From Bacillota bacterium (GTDB taxonomy: Bacteria; Bacillota; Clostridia; Lachnospirales; Lachnospiraceae): a stretch of DNA of 64,000 nt. The notes under the pieces were generated by a model, which ran no database searches, was not told the DNA's origin, and saw only the letters and a list, made by a program, of their open reading frames with translations. Positions 1 to 10,232 of the stretch are shown in pieces. Location of the stretch: positions 1 to 64,000 of the forward strand of contig JAEWSH010000101.1 of assembly GCA_023398375.1 (NCBI GenBank), given 5' to 3'. A program made the translations under genes and the position numbers. Numbering within the stretch: the first letter of the stretch is position 1; each line of letters begins with the position of its first letter.

Positions 1-129
1 GGTTAGAGCCTTTATTAAACCATCAAAGTGGTAGGAGAAAAAAACTAATCCACAGTATCTGAAACAAGCATAGCCGAACCTATAGAAAAGGTAAAGAATG
101 GCTATGACTATATAATACGAGGAGAAAAA
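1..129. other. left-edge leader without a recognisable gene
   Basis: One frame is open from the window edge to a TAG at 32-34 and could be the last few codons of an upstream gene, but ten residues cannot be identified. The rest runs to the GGAG-containing ribosome binding site just before the GTG at 130. A TATAAT hexamer at 111-116 has no -35 partner at a normal distance and lies too close to the start to be a convincing promoter. Confidence 0.3.
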
Positions 130-3054
130 GTGAAAAAGTTATTATATATTGGACATGAATATCATCTAAAAACAAAATCCACAGTTTTTTTAGTTGATTT
201 ATTGAAAGAGAGTTATGAAGTTAATTTATTGACATTTAATCCCTATATTAATCAATTTGGTAATGAATTTAGTGATGATATGAAAAATAAGAAGTATGAT
301 GTTTTAGTTTGTTTTCAAATATTGCCTGATAAAAAATTCTTAGACGATAGTTTTAATTACAATCAAGGTGTTTTTTTCCCAATGTATGATCATTATATAA
401 CCAACAGTCAAAAGTCATGGGAATCGTATAGGGAGTTTAAAATAATTAATTTTTCCAAGACATTACATGAAGAATTTCTTGAAAAAGGATATAATTCATA
501 TTACATTCAATATTTTCCTAAGCCAGTCGATAATTTTGAATGGGGAAATGATAGATCCATATTTTTTTGGCAAAGATTGCAGTTTATAAATATAAAAACT
601 ATAGAAGTTGTTTTTAAAAACATACAGATTGAAAAAATACATATCCATAAGGCATTAGACCCATTACAAAATTTTGTGGAGCCAGAAAATCATATAAAAG
701 ATATCGTTTCATATTCTGACTGGTTTGAAAAAAGTAGTGATAAAAATAAAATAGTAGAAGAATCGTCTTTTTATATGGCACCTAGAATATATGAAGGAAT
801 AGGAATGAGTTTTTTAGAGGCAATGGCAATGGGACGATGTGTAATAGCGCCTGATTATCCTACAATGAATGAATATATTCAACATGGAATAACTGGATAC
901 TTATATGACTATAATAATGTTCAACCTATTGAAATATCAAATATTAGAAAGATTCAAAAAGCAGCGTACGAATATGTAGTAAATGGTTACAAAAAATGGG
1001 AAGTAGATAAACACAAAATATGTGAATGGATTAAGGAAGAGAGAAAAAAGCCTAAAGTTACTATTGTGACGGTTACTTATAATATTATTGAAAATAATAG
1101 ATTGGAAACTTTTATACAATGTATGGAATCAGTTCATAGACAAAATTATAGTAACATAGAGCACTTAGTTATTGATGGAGCATCTTTCGATGGAACAGTC
1201 GATATTTTAGATAAATATTGTAAAAAGGGATGGATTACTTATTATTCTAAAAAAGATAGTGGCATGTATCAAGCCATGAATAGAGGAATTGGATCTGCAA
1301 ATGGAAAATATATTGCATTTTTGAATACAGACGATTATTATCATAACTATAATGCTGTGGATGAATCGGTTAGGTTCCTTGAGAATAGCAAAGCCGATTT
1401 TTCTTATGCATTAAATCGTTTAGTGAGTGAAGATGATATATGGTATGCTACCAGAAAGCCACAAATAGGAAGCTTTGTAGCACAAATGCCGTTTTGTCAT
1501 CAGACAATGTTTACGAAAAAAGATGCATTATTAGAAATTGGAAAGTTTAACGAAAAATACAGAAGTGCAGCAGATTATGATATTGTGATGCGTTTATTGA
1601 TGAATGGATTTGAATATGTAGAAGTACCGTTTTCGATAGTATCATATAGGAGTGGTGGTATTTCGGAAAAAATGCAAGAGCAATCTGATAGAGAGAAAAA
1701 GGAAATTTTTTGTACAAATTATGGAGCGCTAGATGCAAAGTATAACGAAATAAAAACAGCAGAATTTCTTGCAGGAAGAATCTGTCCTATCTCATTATAT
1801 GAATCTTTACAAAAAAAAGTTACAAAAAAATTATGGTTTGATATGCAGCAAGCAGTTTCTAGTGTAGACAATGACAAACAAATTTATAAGATTTCTGAGG
1901 AAATTATAGTACCAGAAGAATTTAGTATACCTGAACTTTCCGAAATTATTATTTTTGATAATTTTGAAATTTGTGATTTAGAACATCTTATACAAAATAT
2001 TGTATTACAAAGTTATTCTAATATAGAATTGGTTATAATAAGTAAAAAGAATGATGACAACTTGCAAAAAGCGATTGATAAGTACAATCAACAAATAAAA
2101 ATTGTATATTTTCCAGAAGGATATGAAAATATACAGGATGCTTTTAGAAAAGCAATACAATTATCAAACGGCAATATAATAAATTTTTTAAGCGTTAAAG
2201 ATGAATATATTTCGGATGATGTAGTTGAGAAAATAATGAAAATGTTTGAATGCAGCTTAAATGAATTTATATGTACTAATCTTGAAAATAGAGACAACAT
2301 ACTACAAACGGTATATGAAGAAATTCCTATTCAGCATTTTTATATTAAAAAAGATATACTTAAAAAGATAAATTTCAACTCCAAAATTGATTTAGCAGAG
2401 TTAATCTTTTCTATTAAATTAGGACTATTAATGTTTTCCAATGTTGGTGAAGTAACATCTATACAAGCAATTATAATTTACGAAAAACTTAATAATTTAA
2501 TTATGAGAGAATTGTTTTCAATACAATTGATTGACTTTATGGAAAAATCTTTTAAAAATAAATTAAATAAAAATAAAATTGCTGATTTAGAAGATAGGCA
2601 TCTTACAGATGGAAATATTGTAGCAGAAATGAAATTAAAAGTTAATGCTATGGAAGAGAATAATCAAAGATTAAAAAGAAGAGTGGATAAATTTGTTGAC
2701 TATTTTAATATATTAAATCAATGGTTATATATAAAGAATAATAAAAAAAGTATTTTAGAATTTTTTAATAATAATAATATAAATAAAATAGCCATTTATG
2801 GTATGGGCGAACTTGGAAATAGATTATATGAAGAATTACGTGATACTAATATAGAAATTAAATATGCAATAGAAAGTAAAAAGATTAGGCTACACGTAAA
2901 TTTAGATGTTTATCTTGTAAGTGAAAATCTTTCAGGAGTTGATGCAATAATTGTCACACCGACGTTTGCATTTGATGAGATAAAGCAAGAATTAATAAAA
3001 AAAGTGGATTGTCAGATAATATCTTTATCAAAAGTCATCTTTTCGATTAGATAA
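130..3054 (+). CDS. multidomain glycosyltransferase (GT4-like + GT2 + degenerate GT2 + Rossmann)
   Basis: This 974-residue cytoplasmic protein starts at a GTG directly behind a GGAG ribosome binding site. Residues about 1-305 resemble a GT-B (GT4) transferase and carry the typical EGIGMSFLEAMAMG donor-site stretch. Residues about 308-560 are a clear GT2 domain, with VTIVTVTYN, the acid pair in FLNTDDYY and a late SAADYDIVMR segment. Residues about 600-740 look like a second GT2 fold without an obvious DxD. A charged, coiled-coil-like stretch follows, and a small Rossmann domain starts near residue 885 (IYGMGELGNRLYEEL). The family adds several sugars in succession during glycan assembly. Donor and acceptor cannot be read from sequence. 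It is very AT-rich and is followed closely by another GT2 gene, consistent with one operon. Confidence 0.8.
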   Translation: MKKLLYIGHEYHLKTKSTVFLVDLLKESYEVNLLTFNPYINQFGNEFSDDMKNKKYDVLVCFQILPDKKFLDDSFNYNQGVFFPMYDHYITNSQKSWESYREFKIINFSKTLHEEFLEKGYNSYYIQYFPKPVDNFEWGNDRSIFFWQRLQFINIKTIEVVFKNIQIEKIHIHKALDPLQNFVEPENHIKDIVSYSDWFEKSSDKNKIVEESSFYMAPRIYEGIGMSFLEAMAMGRCVIAPDYPTMNEYIQHGITGYLYDYNNVQPIEISNIRKIQKAAYEYVVNGYKKWEVDKHKICEWIKEERKKPKVTIVTVTYNIIENNRLETFIQCMESVHRQNYSNIEHLVIDGASFDGTVDILDKYCKKGWITYYSKKDSGMYQAMNRGIGSANGKYIAFLNTDDYYHNYNAVDESVRFLENSKADFSYALNRLVSEDDIWYATRKPQIGSFVAQMPFCHQTMFTKKDALLEIGKFNEKYRSAADYDIVMRLLMNGFEYVEVPFSIVSYRSGGISEKMQEQSDREKKEIFCTNYGALDAKYNEIKTAEFLAGRICPISLYESLQKKVTKKLWFDMQQAVSSVDNDKQIYKISEEIIVPEEFSIPELSEIIIFDNFEICDLEHLIQNIVLQSYSNIELVIISKKNDDNLQKAIDKYNQQIKIVYFPEGYENIQDAFRKAIQLSNGNIINFLSVKDEYISDDVVEKIMKMFECSLNEFICTNLENRDNILQTVYEEIPIQHFYIKKDILKKINFNSKIDLAELIFSIKLGLLMFSNVGEVTSIQAIIIYEKLNNLIMRELFSIQLIDFMEKSFKNKLNKNKIADLEDRHLTDGNIVAEMKLKVNAMEENNQRLKRRVDKFVDYFNILNQWLYIKNNKKSILEFFNNNNINKIAIYGMGELGNRLYEELRDTNIEIKYAIESKKIRLHVNLDVYLVSENLSGVDAIIVTPTFAFDEIKQELIKKVDCQIISLSKVIFSIR

Positions 3055-3082
3055 AGTAATAGCTGTGGAGGAGGATAAAAGA

Positions 3083-4753
3083 TTGTCAGATGCAGTTAGT
3101 ATCATACTAGTGAATTATAATGGCATGAATTATCTTGAATCGTGTATTAATAGCATACAACAACAGAGTTATTTAAATTATGAAATTATTATTGTTGATA
3201 ATGCATCGCAAGATAAATCAATAGAATTTATTAAGTGTAAATTTCCCAAAGTTAAACTAATCGAATTAACGAATAATGAGGGGTTTGGAGTTGGCTGCAA
3301 CATAGGGATAGAAGATGCTCTAGTGCGTGGATTTAAGTATTTTTTGTTAGTTAATACAGACACCATATTGGAAAATAATTTATTAGAATTATTGATGAAA
3401 AAAGCTAATCAGAATACAGTTCTAACTCCGCAAATATATTGTACTGACAAAGAAAACAATTCCATTGAAAATGTTAAAAAAAATAGCACTGTTAGTTGGT
3501 ATACAGGAGGGAAGATAGATTTTAAAACAGCGCTTGTTAACCAAAATATTTTTGCCTTAGTTGAAGAAGGAGAAAAAAGTGAGTTTAATGATATAAATTT
3601 TATTTCGGGATGTTGCATGCTAATTCCAGCTAGAGTAGTCAATAGAGTTGGACTATTTGATGAAAATTACTTCATGTATTATGAAGATGTAGACTATTGT
3701 ATGCGTATAATAGAGCAAGGATTTAAAATGCAATATGTTCCTGAAGCTAAAATGTGGCATAAGGTAGGCGGGAGTGCAGAAGGTGAGATTTCATGTTTAT
3801 CTCAATACTATACTACAAGAAACAGATTATTGTTTGCAAATAAATATTATAAAAATCTGAGTGTGGGTTCTTTGTCTATTCTACAAGAGATTTTACAAGA
3901 CAGGGGAAACTTTCAGAGAAAAGAGGATAAAAAGTATCAGTTATATGTTGAAATGGGAATTAAAGATTTTTTGGAAAAAAAATTTGGAAAAGGCTTTTAT
4001 GGAAATAAAATATTGAAAGACAATTATTTGCCTATTAAAGGCTTTTATACTGTAGAAAGGGAGAATGAATTAGAATGGTTTTGGGCGAATGATTCAGAAA
4101 GCGAAATATTACTTACAAATCCAAGCAAGGTAATTAAAATATATAATGTTTCATTTAATATAGAGTTACTGAATGAAGGCAAAAAAAATAGTGTTAAAAT
4201 ATTTTTAGATAATCAATTTTTATTTGACAGTATAATTCCAAATAAAATTTTTTTTGAGACATTAATATTACCAGAATCCCAAAAAACAATAAAAATAGAA
4301 TATGATGGCGAGTTTAATGAAGTTAAAGATGATCATATTAGAAAAATTGCTTTTCAAATTATTAATATGCAAGTCATGCAAAAAAAAGAAACTTACTTTA
4401 TAAGTAAAGGGTGTTATGAGGTAGAAAAAGATGAAACTAATTATTGGCAGTGGGCATTTTTAAAAGATGTTAATATCACTATAATAAATAAAGAAAAAAA
4501 GATAAACAAGATAGAAATAACTTTTAAAGTAAACGGAATTAATGATATGGAACGAACAATTAAAATATATATAAATAATCAATTATTTGTTAGTGGAAAA
4601 ACACCAATATCTTTTTTTGATAAATTTTTACTTGAATCGGAGAATATACTTGATGTGAAAATAGAATCACAAGAAGAAATAGTTGAATTTGCAAATGATT
4701 CTCGACGTTTTTCATTCAAATTAGAAAATTTAGTTATAAAAGAAAATTATTAA
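3083..4753 (+). CDS. GT2 glycosyltransferase with two C-terminal beta-sandwich modules
   Basis: The N-terminal 290 or so residues are a rhamnosyltransferase-like GT2: VSIILVNYNG, the LLVNTDT acidic motif, and FDENYFMYYEDVDYCMR as the catalytic-base region. Two copies of a roughly 105-residue all-beta module follow. Each has an aromatic W-x-W-like start, an IxIxxNxxL strand and a D-x-R-x-F/I-x-F-x-x-x-N ending. The TTG at 3083 is preferred because GGAGGAGG lies 8 bases upstream. A GTG at 3065 is in frame but would place that ribosome binding site inside the gene. The module recurs in other proteins of this block, so it may bind the shared glycan or a lipid-linked acceptor; that role is inferred. 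The predicted length is 556 residues. Confidence 0.8.
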   Translation: MSDAVSIILVNYNGMNYLESCINSIQQQSYLNYEIIIVDNASQDKSIEFIKCKFPKVKLIELTNNEGFGVGCNIGIEDALVRGFKYFLLVNTDTILENNLLELLMKKANQNTVLTPQIYCTDKENNSIENVKKNSTVSWYTGGKIDFKTALVNQNIFALVEEGEKSEFNDINFISGCCMLIPARVVNRVGLFDENYFMYYEDVDYCMRIIEQGFKMQYVPEAKMWHKVGGSAEGEISCLSQYYTTRNRLLFANKYYKNLSVGSLSILQEILQDRGNFQRKEDKKYQLYVEMGIKDFLEKKFGKGFYGNKILKDNYLPIKGFYTVERENELEWFWANDSESEILLTNPSKVIKIYNVSFNIELLNEGKKNSVKIFLDNQFLFDSIIPNKIFFETLILPESQKTIKIEYDGEFNEVKDDHIRKIAFQIINMQVMQKKETYFISKGCYEVEKDETNYWQWAFLKDVNITIINKEKKINKIEITFKVNGINDMERTIKIYINNQLFVSGKTPISFFDKFLLESENILDVKIESQEEIVEFANDSRRFSFKLENLVIKENY

Positions 4754-4794
4754 AAATATTAAGGACAAAAAACCAGGGAGATAAAAGTGAGAAA

Positions 4795-6531
4795 ATGAAA
4801 GAAAAAATAAAAGAACTAATTCTAAGAAATGAAATAATTAGTTTTGATATTTTTGATACATTAATAATGCGAAAAACTCTATATCCTGAGGATATTTTTG
4901 ATATGGTAGAAATGAAGGCATTAGAAAAAGGAATCAATATACCAAGATTTAAAGAGGTAAGGATTAAAGCAATTAATGAAAATGAACATGCAAATCCTAA
5001 TATCTATGAGATTTATGAAAGGTTAAAAAATATAGTTAAAATAACAACAGAAGAAATGCAAACATTACAAGAAATGGAAATAGAATTTGAGTTATCCATG
5101 TGTATATGTCGTAATGAGATGAGAGAGTTATTGGACTTTGCTATAAATAATAAAAAAAAAGTATATTTAATAACAGATATGTATTTAACAAAAGAAATTA
5201 TAGAACAGATATTAAATAAGAATGGAATTACTGGATATGAAGAGGTACTTATATCTTGTGAATATAGAACATTAAAGAGTGAAAATCTTTTTGCTATTTT
5301 TAAAGATAACATTTTAGCAGATTCTTATTTGCACATTGGTGATAATCAGTTTTCGGACGGTGAACACGCAAGGAGAAATGGTATAAATGCTATTATAATA
5401 GACAGTGCATTAACGGAGTTAGAACAGTCTACATATAGTAGTTTATTTGAGAAAGCTTCAAATTTAAATGAAAGACTTTTTCTTGGATTAATAATTGCTA
5501 AAATGTTTAATAGTCCATTTATAATTTGTAATAAAGAGGGAGAAATTGTAATTCAGGATATAACAGAAATAGGTTACCTATTTTTAGGGCCAATTTTAAC
5601 AGAATTTACTAAATGGCTTATATGCCAAGTGAAAAACAATTATTATAGAGCAATATTATTTGCTGCTAGGGATGGCTATATAGTAAAACAATTATATGAT
5701 TTAGCAATTGAAAAACTAGAAATGGAAGACATGCCTGAAAGTTTATATTTCCTTACTTCTAGAGCGGCGTGTACAGCGGCTTGTATTGACGAGGAGCGAG
5801 ATATAAGATGGCTTACATCTGTTGATTTTGATGGAACACCAGAAAAACTTCTGGAAAAGCGTTTAAATATTAGTGAAGAAGATATAGTTCCTTACGATTT
5901 AAAAAAATATCCAGATTTAAATGATTACGTATTGTTATATTCTAATCAAATCATAAATAATTCAGAGTGCATTAAAAATGGTTATTTAAAATATATGGAA
6001 AATATTGGAATGAAACAACAAGATAATTATGCATTTTTTGATTTTATATCATCTGGGACATGTCAGTTTTTTTTAAGTAAGTTTTCACCATATAACTTTG
6101 AAGGATTATATTTTAGCAGGGTTCAAACCAATGAAGAACATAAAGAAAATTTGAAAATTAAATCATTTATATCTAAAAAAGATGATGCATTAGAATATAA
6201 TATTGAAAAAAAATATCAATGGGCTGAAGGTATAATAACATCTCCGATGCCTTCTTTACATAGTTTTGATATATTAGGGAAGCCCAAATATAATAAAGAG
6301 TTACGTTCACAAAAGCAAATAGAGTGTATTGGAAAAGTTCAAGAGGGGATATATAATTTTTTTAAAGATTATATAGAAATACCATGTATCGGTTTAAACG
6401 TAATATCTTTAGAACTTGCCGATAAGTTATTTGGACATGTTAGTAAAGTAGAAATACTACAAGAAAATTGTATTGAAGAAATGATGCTAATAGATGATTG
6501 GGTATTTAAACAAATGAAAGTTGAAAGATAA
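4795..6531 (+). CDS. HAD-superfamily protein of the COG5610 type
   Basis: The N-terminal 220 residues are a HAD hydrolase domain. Motif I is DIFDTL, motif II lies near LITDMYLT, and the acidic motif IV is HIGDNQFSDG. The remaining 350 residues include RAILFAARDGY and LTSRAA, typical of the COG5610 proteins found in polysaccharide loci next to glycosyltransferases. Their biochemical role is not settled; sugar-phosphate or nucleotide-linked hydrolysis is assumed from the fold. The 578-residue length is usual for the two-domain form. The ATG at 4795 overlaps a four-codon reading frame (GTG to TGA, 4787-4798). An AGGGAG lies 14 bases upstream, so initiation may be modest. Confidence 0.75.
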   Translation: MKEKIKELILRNEIISFDIFDTLIMRKTLYPEDIFDMVEMKALEKGINIPRFKEVRIKAINENEHANPNIYEIYERLKNIVKITTEEMQTLQEMEIEFELSMCICRNEMRELLDFAINNKKKVYLITDMYLTKEIIEQILNKNGITGYEEVLISCEYRTLKSENLFAIFKDNILADSYLHIGDNQFSDGEHARRNGINAIIIDSALTELEQSTYSSLFEKASNLNERLFLGLIIAKMFNSPFIICNKEGEIVIQDITEIGYLFLGPILTEFTKWLICQVKNNYYRAILFAARDGYIVKQLYDLAIEKLEMEDMPESLYFLTSRAACTAACIDEERDIRWLTSVDFDGTPEKLLEKRLNISEEDIVPYDLKKYPDLNDYVLLYSNQIINNSECIKNGYLKYMENIGMKQQDNYAFFDFISSGTCQFFLSKFSPYNFEGLYFSRVQTNEEHKENLKIKSFISKKDDALEYNIEKKYQWAEGIITSPMPSLHSFDILGKPKYNKELRSQKQIECIGKVQEGIYNFFKDYIEIPCIGLNVISLELADKLFGHVSKVEILQENCIEEMMLIDDWVFKQMKVER

Positions 6532-6547
6532 GAGTTGGGGTTAAATC

Positions 6548-9500
6548 GTGCCAAAAATATATAGAGAATATGTAAAAGATGATATAGATAAATTGAAACT
6601 TCCGTTACAGGACGAGATTATAAGGTATATAGAATTAAATAATAGTGAAAACTTTGATGAAATTTTAGTGAAAGATAATAGATGGGAAGTGTTTTATCAT
6701 TTTAGTATCATGCGCACCTCTGTGCTAAATTGGTATGATTTTAGGAAGAATGCAAGTGCTTTAGAAATTGGAGCCGAATTAGGTGCTTTGACAGGCTTGT
6801 TGTGTGATAGATGTAAGGCGGTTACCGTGGTAGAAGAATCATTAGTACGTGCCGAAGCAATTGCAAAAAGATACTCTAAACGAGAAAATCTTCACATATA
6901 TGCAGGAAATATAAAGAATATTTTATTTAGAGATAAGTTTGATTATATCATTCTGATTGGAGGTCTGGAAACAGTATGTGCGGGTTCAAATAATTTAAAT
7001 TTGTATGCACAATACATAAAAGAATTATCTGAATTATTAAAATCAAATGGAAAGTTAATTTTTTCAGTAGAGAATCGCTATGGTATAAAATATTTTTGCG
7101 GAACTCCAGAAAAATATACAAGACGTCCTTTTTCGGGAATTAATAATTACCCGATAAGAACAAATGGATATTGTTTTAGCAAGAGAGAAATCGAGGATAT
7201 AATCAAATCTGCAGGTATAAGAAAGAGAAAATTTTATTATCCGGTACCTGATTATTTACTTACCCAGGAAGTCTATTCTGAAATGTCATTGCCTAAAAAT
7301 AGTATCAAAGATCGTGTTGTAGATTACTATTTGCAAGTAGATACATTGATTGCAAAAGAAAATATATTGCGTGATGAAATCATAAAAAACAATCTGTTTG
7401 AATATTTTAACAATTCGTATTTAATAGAATGCAGTAAGGGAGAACTTCTCAGTGATATTTGCTATGCGGCAGTATCAACAGACAGAGGGGAAGAACACGG
7501 ATTTGCAACTACAGTATTTGGCAAGGGGGAAGTGCATAAACAAGCATTGAGTAAAAATGGAATACCTTATTTAAAAATGAGCTATAGTAATATTTTAGAA
7601 ATACATAAACGCGGTATAAAAATAGTTCCACATAAATTTATTGATAATAAACTTGTTATGCCTTATGAAGAAAGCGAAAAATTAGTAGAATATTTAGCTC
7701 AGATTGTAAAAACTAATTTATCTGAATATTTAGCAATCTTTGATAGACTTTATAGAATTATATTAGAATCCTCAGAACATGTTGATGCGAACTTAAATAA
7801 GTTGAAAATAAATAATGAAAATATAGGTATTATTCTTAAAAAAGCATATATCGATATGATTCCATTAAATTGTTTTTATAAATCAGGAGAATTACTTTTT
7901 TTTGATCAAGAATTTGCGAAGGAGAATTATCCTGCCAAGTATGTTCTTTTTAGAGCAATTAGATATACTTATTTGAATCATCCCGAAATTGAAGAGAGGA
8001 TACCTCAAATAGATCTACAAAAGAGATATGGGTTAGAAGATTTATGGAGTGCATTTTTAATAGAAGAAGATTCTTTTATAGAAACTAATCGTAATCATAA
8101 AATACAACACCAATTTTATGTTTGGGCTAATAGAAATAGAAATTATATCAAAGAAAAAGGGAATAATGAATCGGTGCAAAATGAAAATTCGAAGTATGAA
8201 ATAATATATGGGTTTGATAAACTGGAAAAATCTGGAGAAAATAGTTGGCATTGGGCATTAAATCAAAAATCAGAAATATTAGTTTTAAATGAAATAAATA
8301 AAAACCGGTATTGTGAAATAGAGTTTACAATAGAACCACCGCCTAATATCAAAAGCCGAATTATTGAAATATATATTAATAATCATTTGGTTTATAAAGA
8401 AAAAGCACCTTTTCATTATATCATTCCATTAGAGATATTTGCGAAAGAACAGATGAACATAAGATTTGAAACGGAAGATGAATGTGTTTCTATATTAGGA
8501 GGAGATAATAGAAAATTTGCATTTCAGCTTGTTAATTTACAAATAAATATTTCTGATGAATTGTATTTAACAGCCCCGGTACAAAGAAAATTACAAGATA
8601 TACAATTGGATTTATTACAGAGGCTTAATGAAGTATGTATAAAGCATAATATTAAAGTATTTGCGATATATGGCACTTTATTGGGGACTATTCGCAATCA
8701 AGGGATGATACCCTGGGATGATGATATAGATATTGCCTTAATGCGCTCTGACTATGAAAAATTATTAACTTTAGCTCAAAAAGAATTTAATGGAAAATAT
8801 TTTTTACAAATTCCAGAGAATGACAAACATAGCTTTTACGGTGGCTATGCAAAGTTACGTAATAGTGAAACCACAATGATAGAAAAAAGAAACTGGGGCA
8901 ATGATTCTAATAATGGAGTTTCAATTGATATATTTCCACTAGATTTTATTTCAGAAAATCATAAACTAAATACGAAGCAAATTGATAAAATAAATTGTAT
9001 TCAATTATTGTTGTTTGCCAAAATATATAAAAATCGTAGAACAGATTTTTTGAATGTTAGTAAGATCAAGTGGTGGATATATAAGACATGTGCAAAATTT
9101 CTTGCACATAGTTTGCTATGTTCTAAGTTAAAAGAAACCTTAACAATGGTAAAAAGTAATGAAACAATGTATATTGGAGTATTGGCGAGATACCAGAAAA
9201 AAAATAATTATCGCTTTTATCATAAAAAGGATTACAAAGAAGCTACACCTAAAAATTTTTCTGATATTATTTTATGGGTACCCCAAAATTATGAAAATTA
9301 CTTGCAAAATTCTGTAGGGATGGATTATATGTTATATCCATCGAAAGATATTCGTCATCCACATCACCGAGCTATATGGGAATTAGAACTTCCAACTAAT
9401 AAATTTCAAGAAAAAATTTTTAATAATAAAATGATATTAAGAGATAAGGATATTATTTTGTGGACAAACGAAGAAGAAATAGAGTACTATTTTCAGAATT

Positions 9501-9739
9501 TTGTAATGAAGTGTAAACCTAGAATAATTGTTACGGAAGAAAAAATTATGTGGGGGACATTATTTAATGGTTATTTAGTAACTAATCCAAGTGAAATTAT
9601 TAATCCCAGTGATAGTAACCAAATGGTCATAATTTGTCAATCAAATTATTTTAAAGTAGTTGAATATCTGCAAAATATTTATGTTAATAATTATTTAATT
9701 GTTGAACCAAGTAAATATTTTACTATTGAAGAAAGGTGA
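6548..9739 (+). CDS. giant fusion: SAM methyltransferase - kinase-like region - beta module - LicD - Rossmann
   Basis: At 1063 residues this is a five-part protein. Residues about 30-250 form a class I SAM-dependent methyltransferase (ALEIGAELGALTG motif I, then FDYIILIGGLE). Residues about 260-530 weakly resemble an aminoglycoside-kinase fold (LLFFDQEF as a possible metal loop), which is uncertain. Residues about 549-666 are the beta-sandwich module also seen in the GT2 two genes upstream. Residues about 682-945 are a LicD domain with GTLLGTIRNQGMIPWDDDID, the LicD acid triad. The tail is a Rossmann-like domain lacking the glycine loop. LicD proteins move a phospho-alcohol or similar group from a CDP/CMP carrier onto glycans, so the cytidylyltransferase immediately downstream is its likely supplier. 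The GTG start is required by the frame. Confidence 0.78.
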   Translation: MPKIYREYVKDDIDKLKLPLQDEIIRYIELNNSENFDEILVKDNRWEVFYHFSIMRTSVLNWYDFRKNASALEIGAELGALTGLLCDRCKAVTVVEESLVRAEAIAKRYSKRENLHIYAGNIKNILFRDKFDYIILIGGLETVCAGSNNLNLYAQYIKELSELLKSNGKLIFSVENRYGIKYFCGTPEKYTRRPFSGINNYPIRTNGYCFSKREIEDIIKSAGIRKRKFYYPVPDYLLTQEVYSEMSLPKNSIKDRVVDYYLQVDTLIAKENILRDEIIKNNLFEYFNNSYLIECSKGELLSDICYAAVSTDRGEEHGFATTVFGKGEVHKQALSKNGIPYLKMSYSNILEIHKRGIKIVPHKFIDNKLVMPYEESEKLVEYLAQIVKTNLSEYLAIFDRLYRIILESSEHVDANLNKLKINNENIGIILKKAYIDMIPLNCFYKSGELLFFDQEFAKENYPAKYVLFRAIRYTYLNHPEIEERIPQIDLQKRYGLEDLWSAFLIEEDSFIETNRNHKIQHQFYVWANRNRNYIKEKGNNESVQNENSKYEIIYGFDKLEKSGENSWHWALNQKSEILVLNEINKNRYCEIEFTIEPPPNIKSRIIEIYINNHLVYKEKAPFHYIIPLEIFAKEQMNIRFETEDECVSILGGDNRKFAFQLVNLQINISDELYLTAPVQRKLQDIQLDLLQRLNEVCIKHNIKVFAIYGTLLGTIRNQGMIPWDDDIDIALMRSDYEKLLTLAQKEFNGKYFLQIPENDKHSFYGGYAKLRNSETTMIEKRNWGNDSNNGVSIDIFPLDFISENHKLNTKQIDKINCIQLLLFAKIYKNRRTDFLNVSKIKWWIYKTCAKFLAHSLLCSKLKETLTMVKSNETMYIGVLARYQKKNNYRFYHKKDYKEATPKNFSDIILWVPQNYENYLQNSVGMDYMLYPSKDIRHPHHRAIWELELPTNKFQEKIFNNKMILRDKDIILWTNEEEIEYYFQNFVMKCKPRIIVTEEKIMWGTLFNGYLVTNPSEIINPSDSNQMVIICQSNYFKVVEYLQNIYVNNYLIVEPSKYFTIEER

Positions 9740-9744
9740 TAATG

Positions 9745-10176
9745 ATGAAAAAGTATAGAATTGGGTATGTTGCAGGAGTGTTTGATTTGTACCATATTGG
9801 GCATTTAAATTTAATAAAAAGAGCAAAAGAGAGATGTGAGTACCTAATAGTAGGAGTTTTAACTGATGAGTTGGTAATCCATTTTAAAAAAAATCCTTCG
9901 TATATACCTTTTAATGAAAGAATTGAAATTATTTCTTCATGCAGATATGTAGACGAGGCAGTTCCTGTTACATTTGAGACGATAGGTAAAATTGATGCTT
10001 GGGATAAATATCATTATGATTGTTTCTTTTCAGGAGATGATTATTCGGGAAATGAGGTATGGGAAAAGGAAAGAAGTTTATTAAGAGAACGTGGATCTGA
10101 TATTGAATTTTTTTCGTATACAAAAAGTACAAGTTCAACACAGATTAAGGCAGCTATTTCCAAAGCTAATAAATAG
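9745..10176 (+). CDS. TagD/GCT-like cytidylyltransferase
   Basis: This 143-residue protein covers the nucleotidyltransferase fold of glycerol-3-phosphate and choline-phosphate cytidylyltransferases. It opens with GVFDLYHIGHLNLI, containing the HxGH CTP-binding motif, and closes with STSSTQIK in the place of the ISTT motif. It should activate a small phosphorylated alcohol as a CDP derivative. The substrate (glycerol, ethanolamine, choline or another) cannot be read. It follows the LicD fusion almost directly, which supports a donor-synthesis role for that transferase. ATG codons at 9742 and 9745 are both possible; 9745 gives the better spacing from AAAGG. An upstream in-frame GTG overlaps the preceding gene and is unlikely. 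Confidence 0.82.
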   Translation: MKKYRIGYVAGVFDLYHIGHLNLIKRAKERCEYLIVGVLTDELVIHFKKNPSYIPFNERIEIISSCRYVDEAVPVTFETIGKIDAWDKYHYDCFFSGDDYSGNEVWEKERSLLRERGSDIEFFSYTKSTSSTQIKAAISKANK

Positions 10177-10228
10177 TGTTGTTCTGACAACGATTATGAA
10201 CATGTTGTTCTGACAACGATTATGAACA
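10177..10228. repeat. perfect 26-bp tandem direct repeat upstream of a promoter
   Basis: Two identical 26-base units lie head to tail at 10177-10202 and 10203-10228. Each unit contains a small palindrome (GTTGT, four bases, ACAAC) and a wider TGTTC ... GAACA inverted pair. The second copy ends four bases before the -35 hexamer at 10233. This geometry fits a pair of activator half-sites. The AraC-type regulator encoded about 3.6 kb downstream is a candidate ligand, because that family often binds direct repeats; this link is inferred. Confidence 0.9.
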
Positions 10229-10232
10229 AAAG

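Noticed and set aside
111..116. TATAAT before the first gene as its promoter
   Set aside because: There is no -35-like hexamer 16-18 bases upstream, and the distance to the start codon is too short for a normal leader.
10177..10228. Possible CRISPR array
   Set aside because: The two units are adjacent with no spacer and no cas genes are present; it is a tandem repeat near a promoter.
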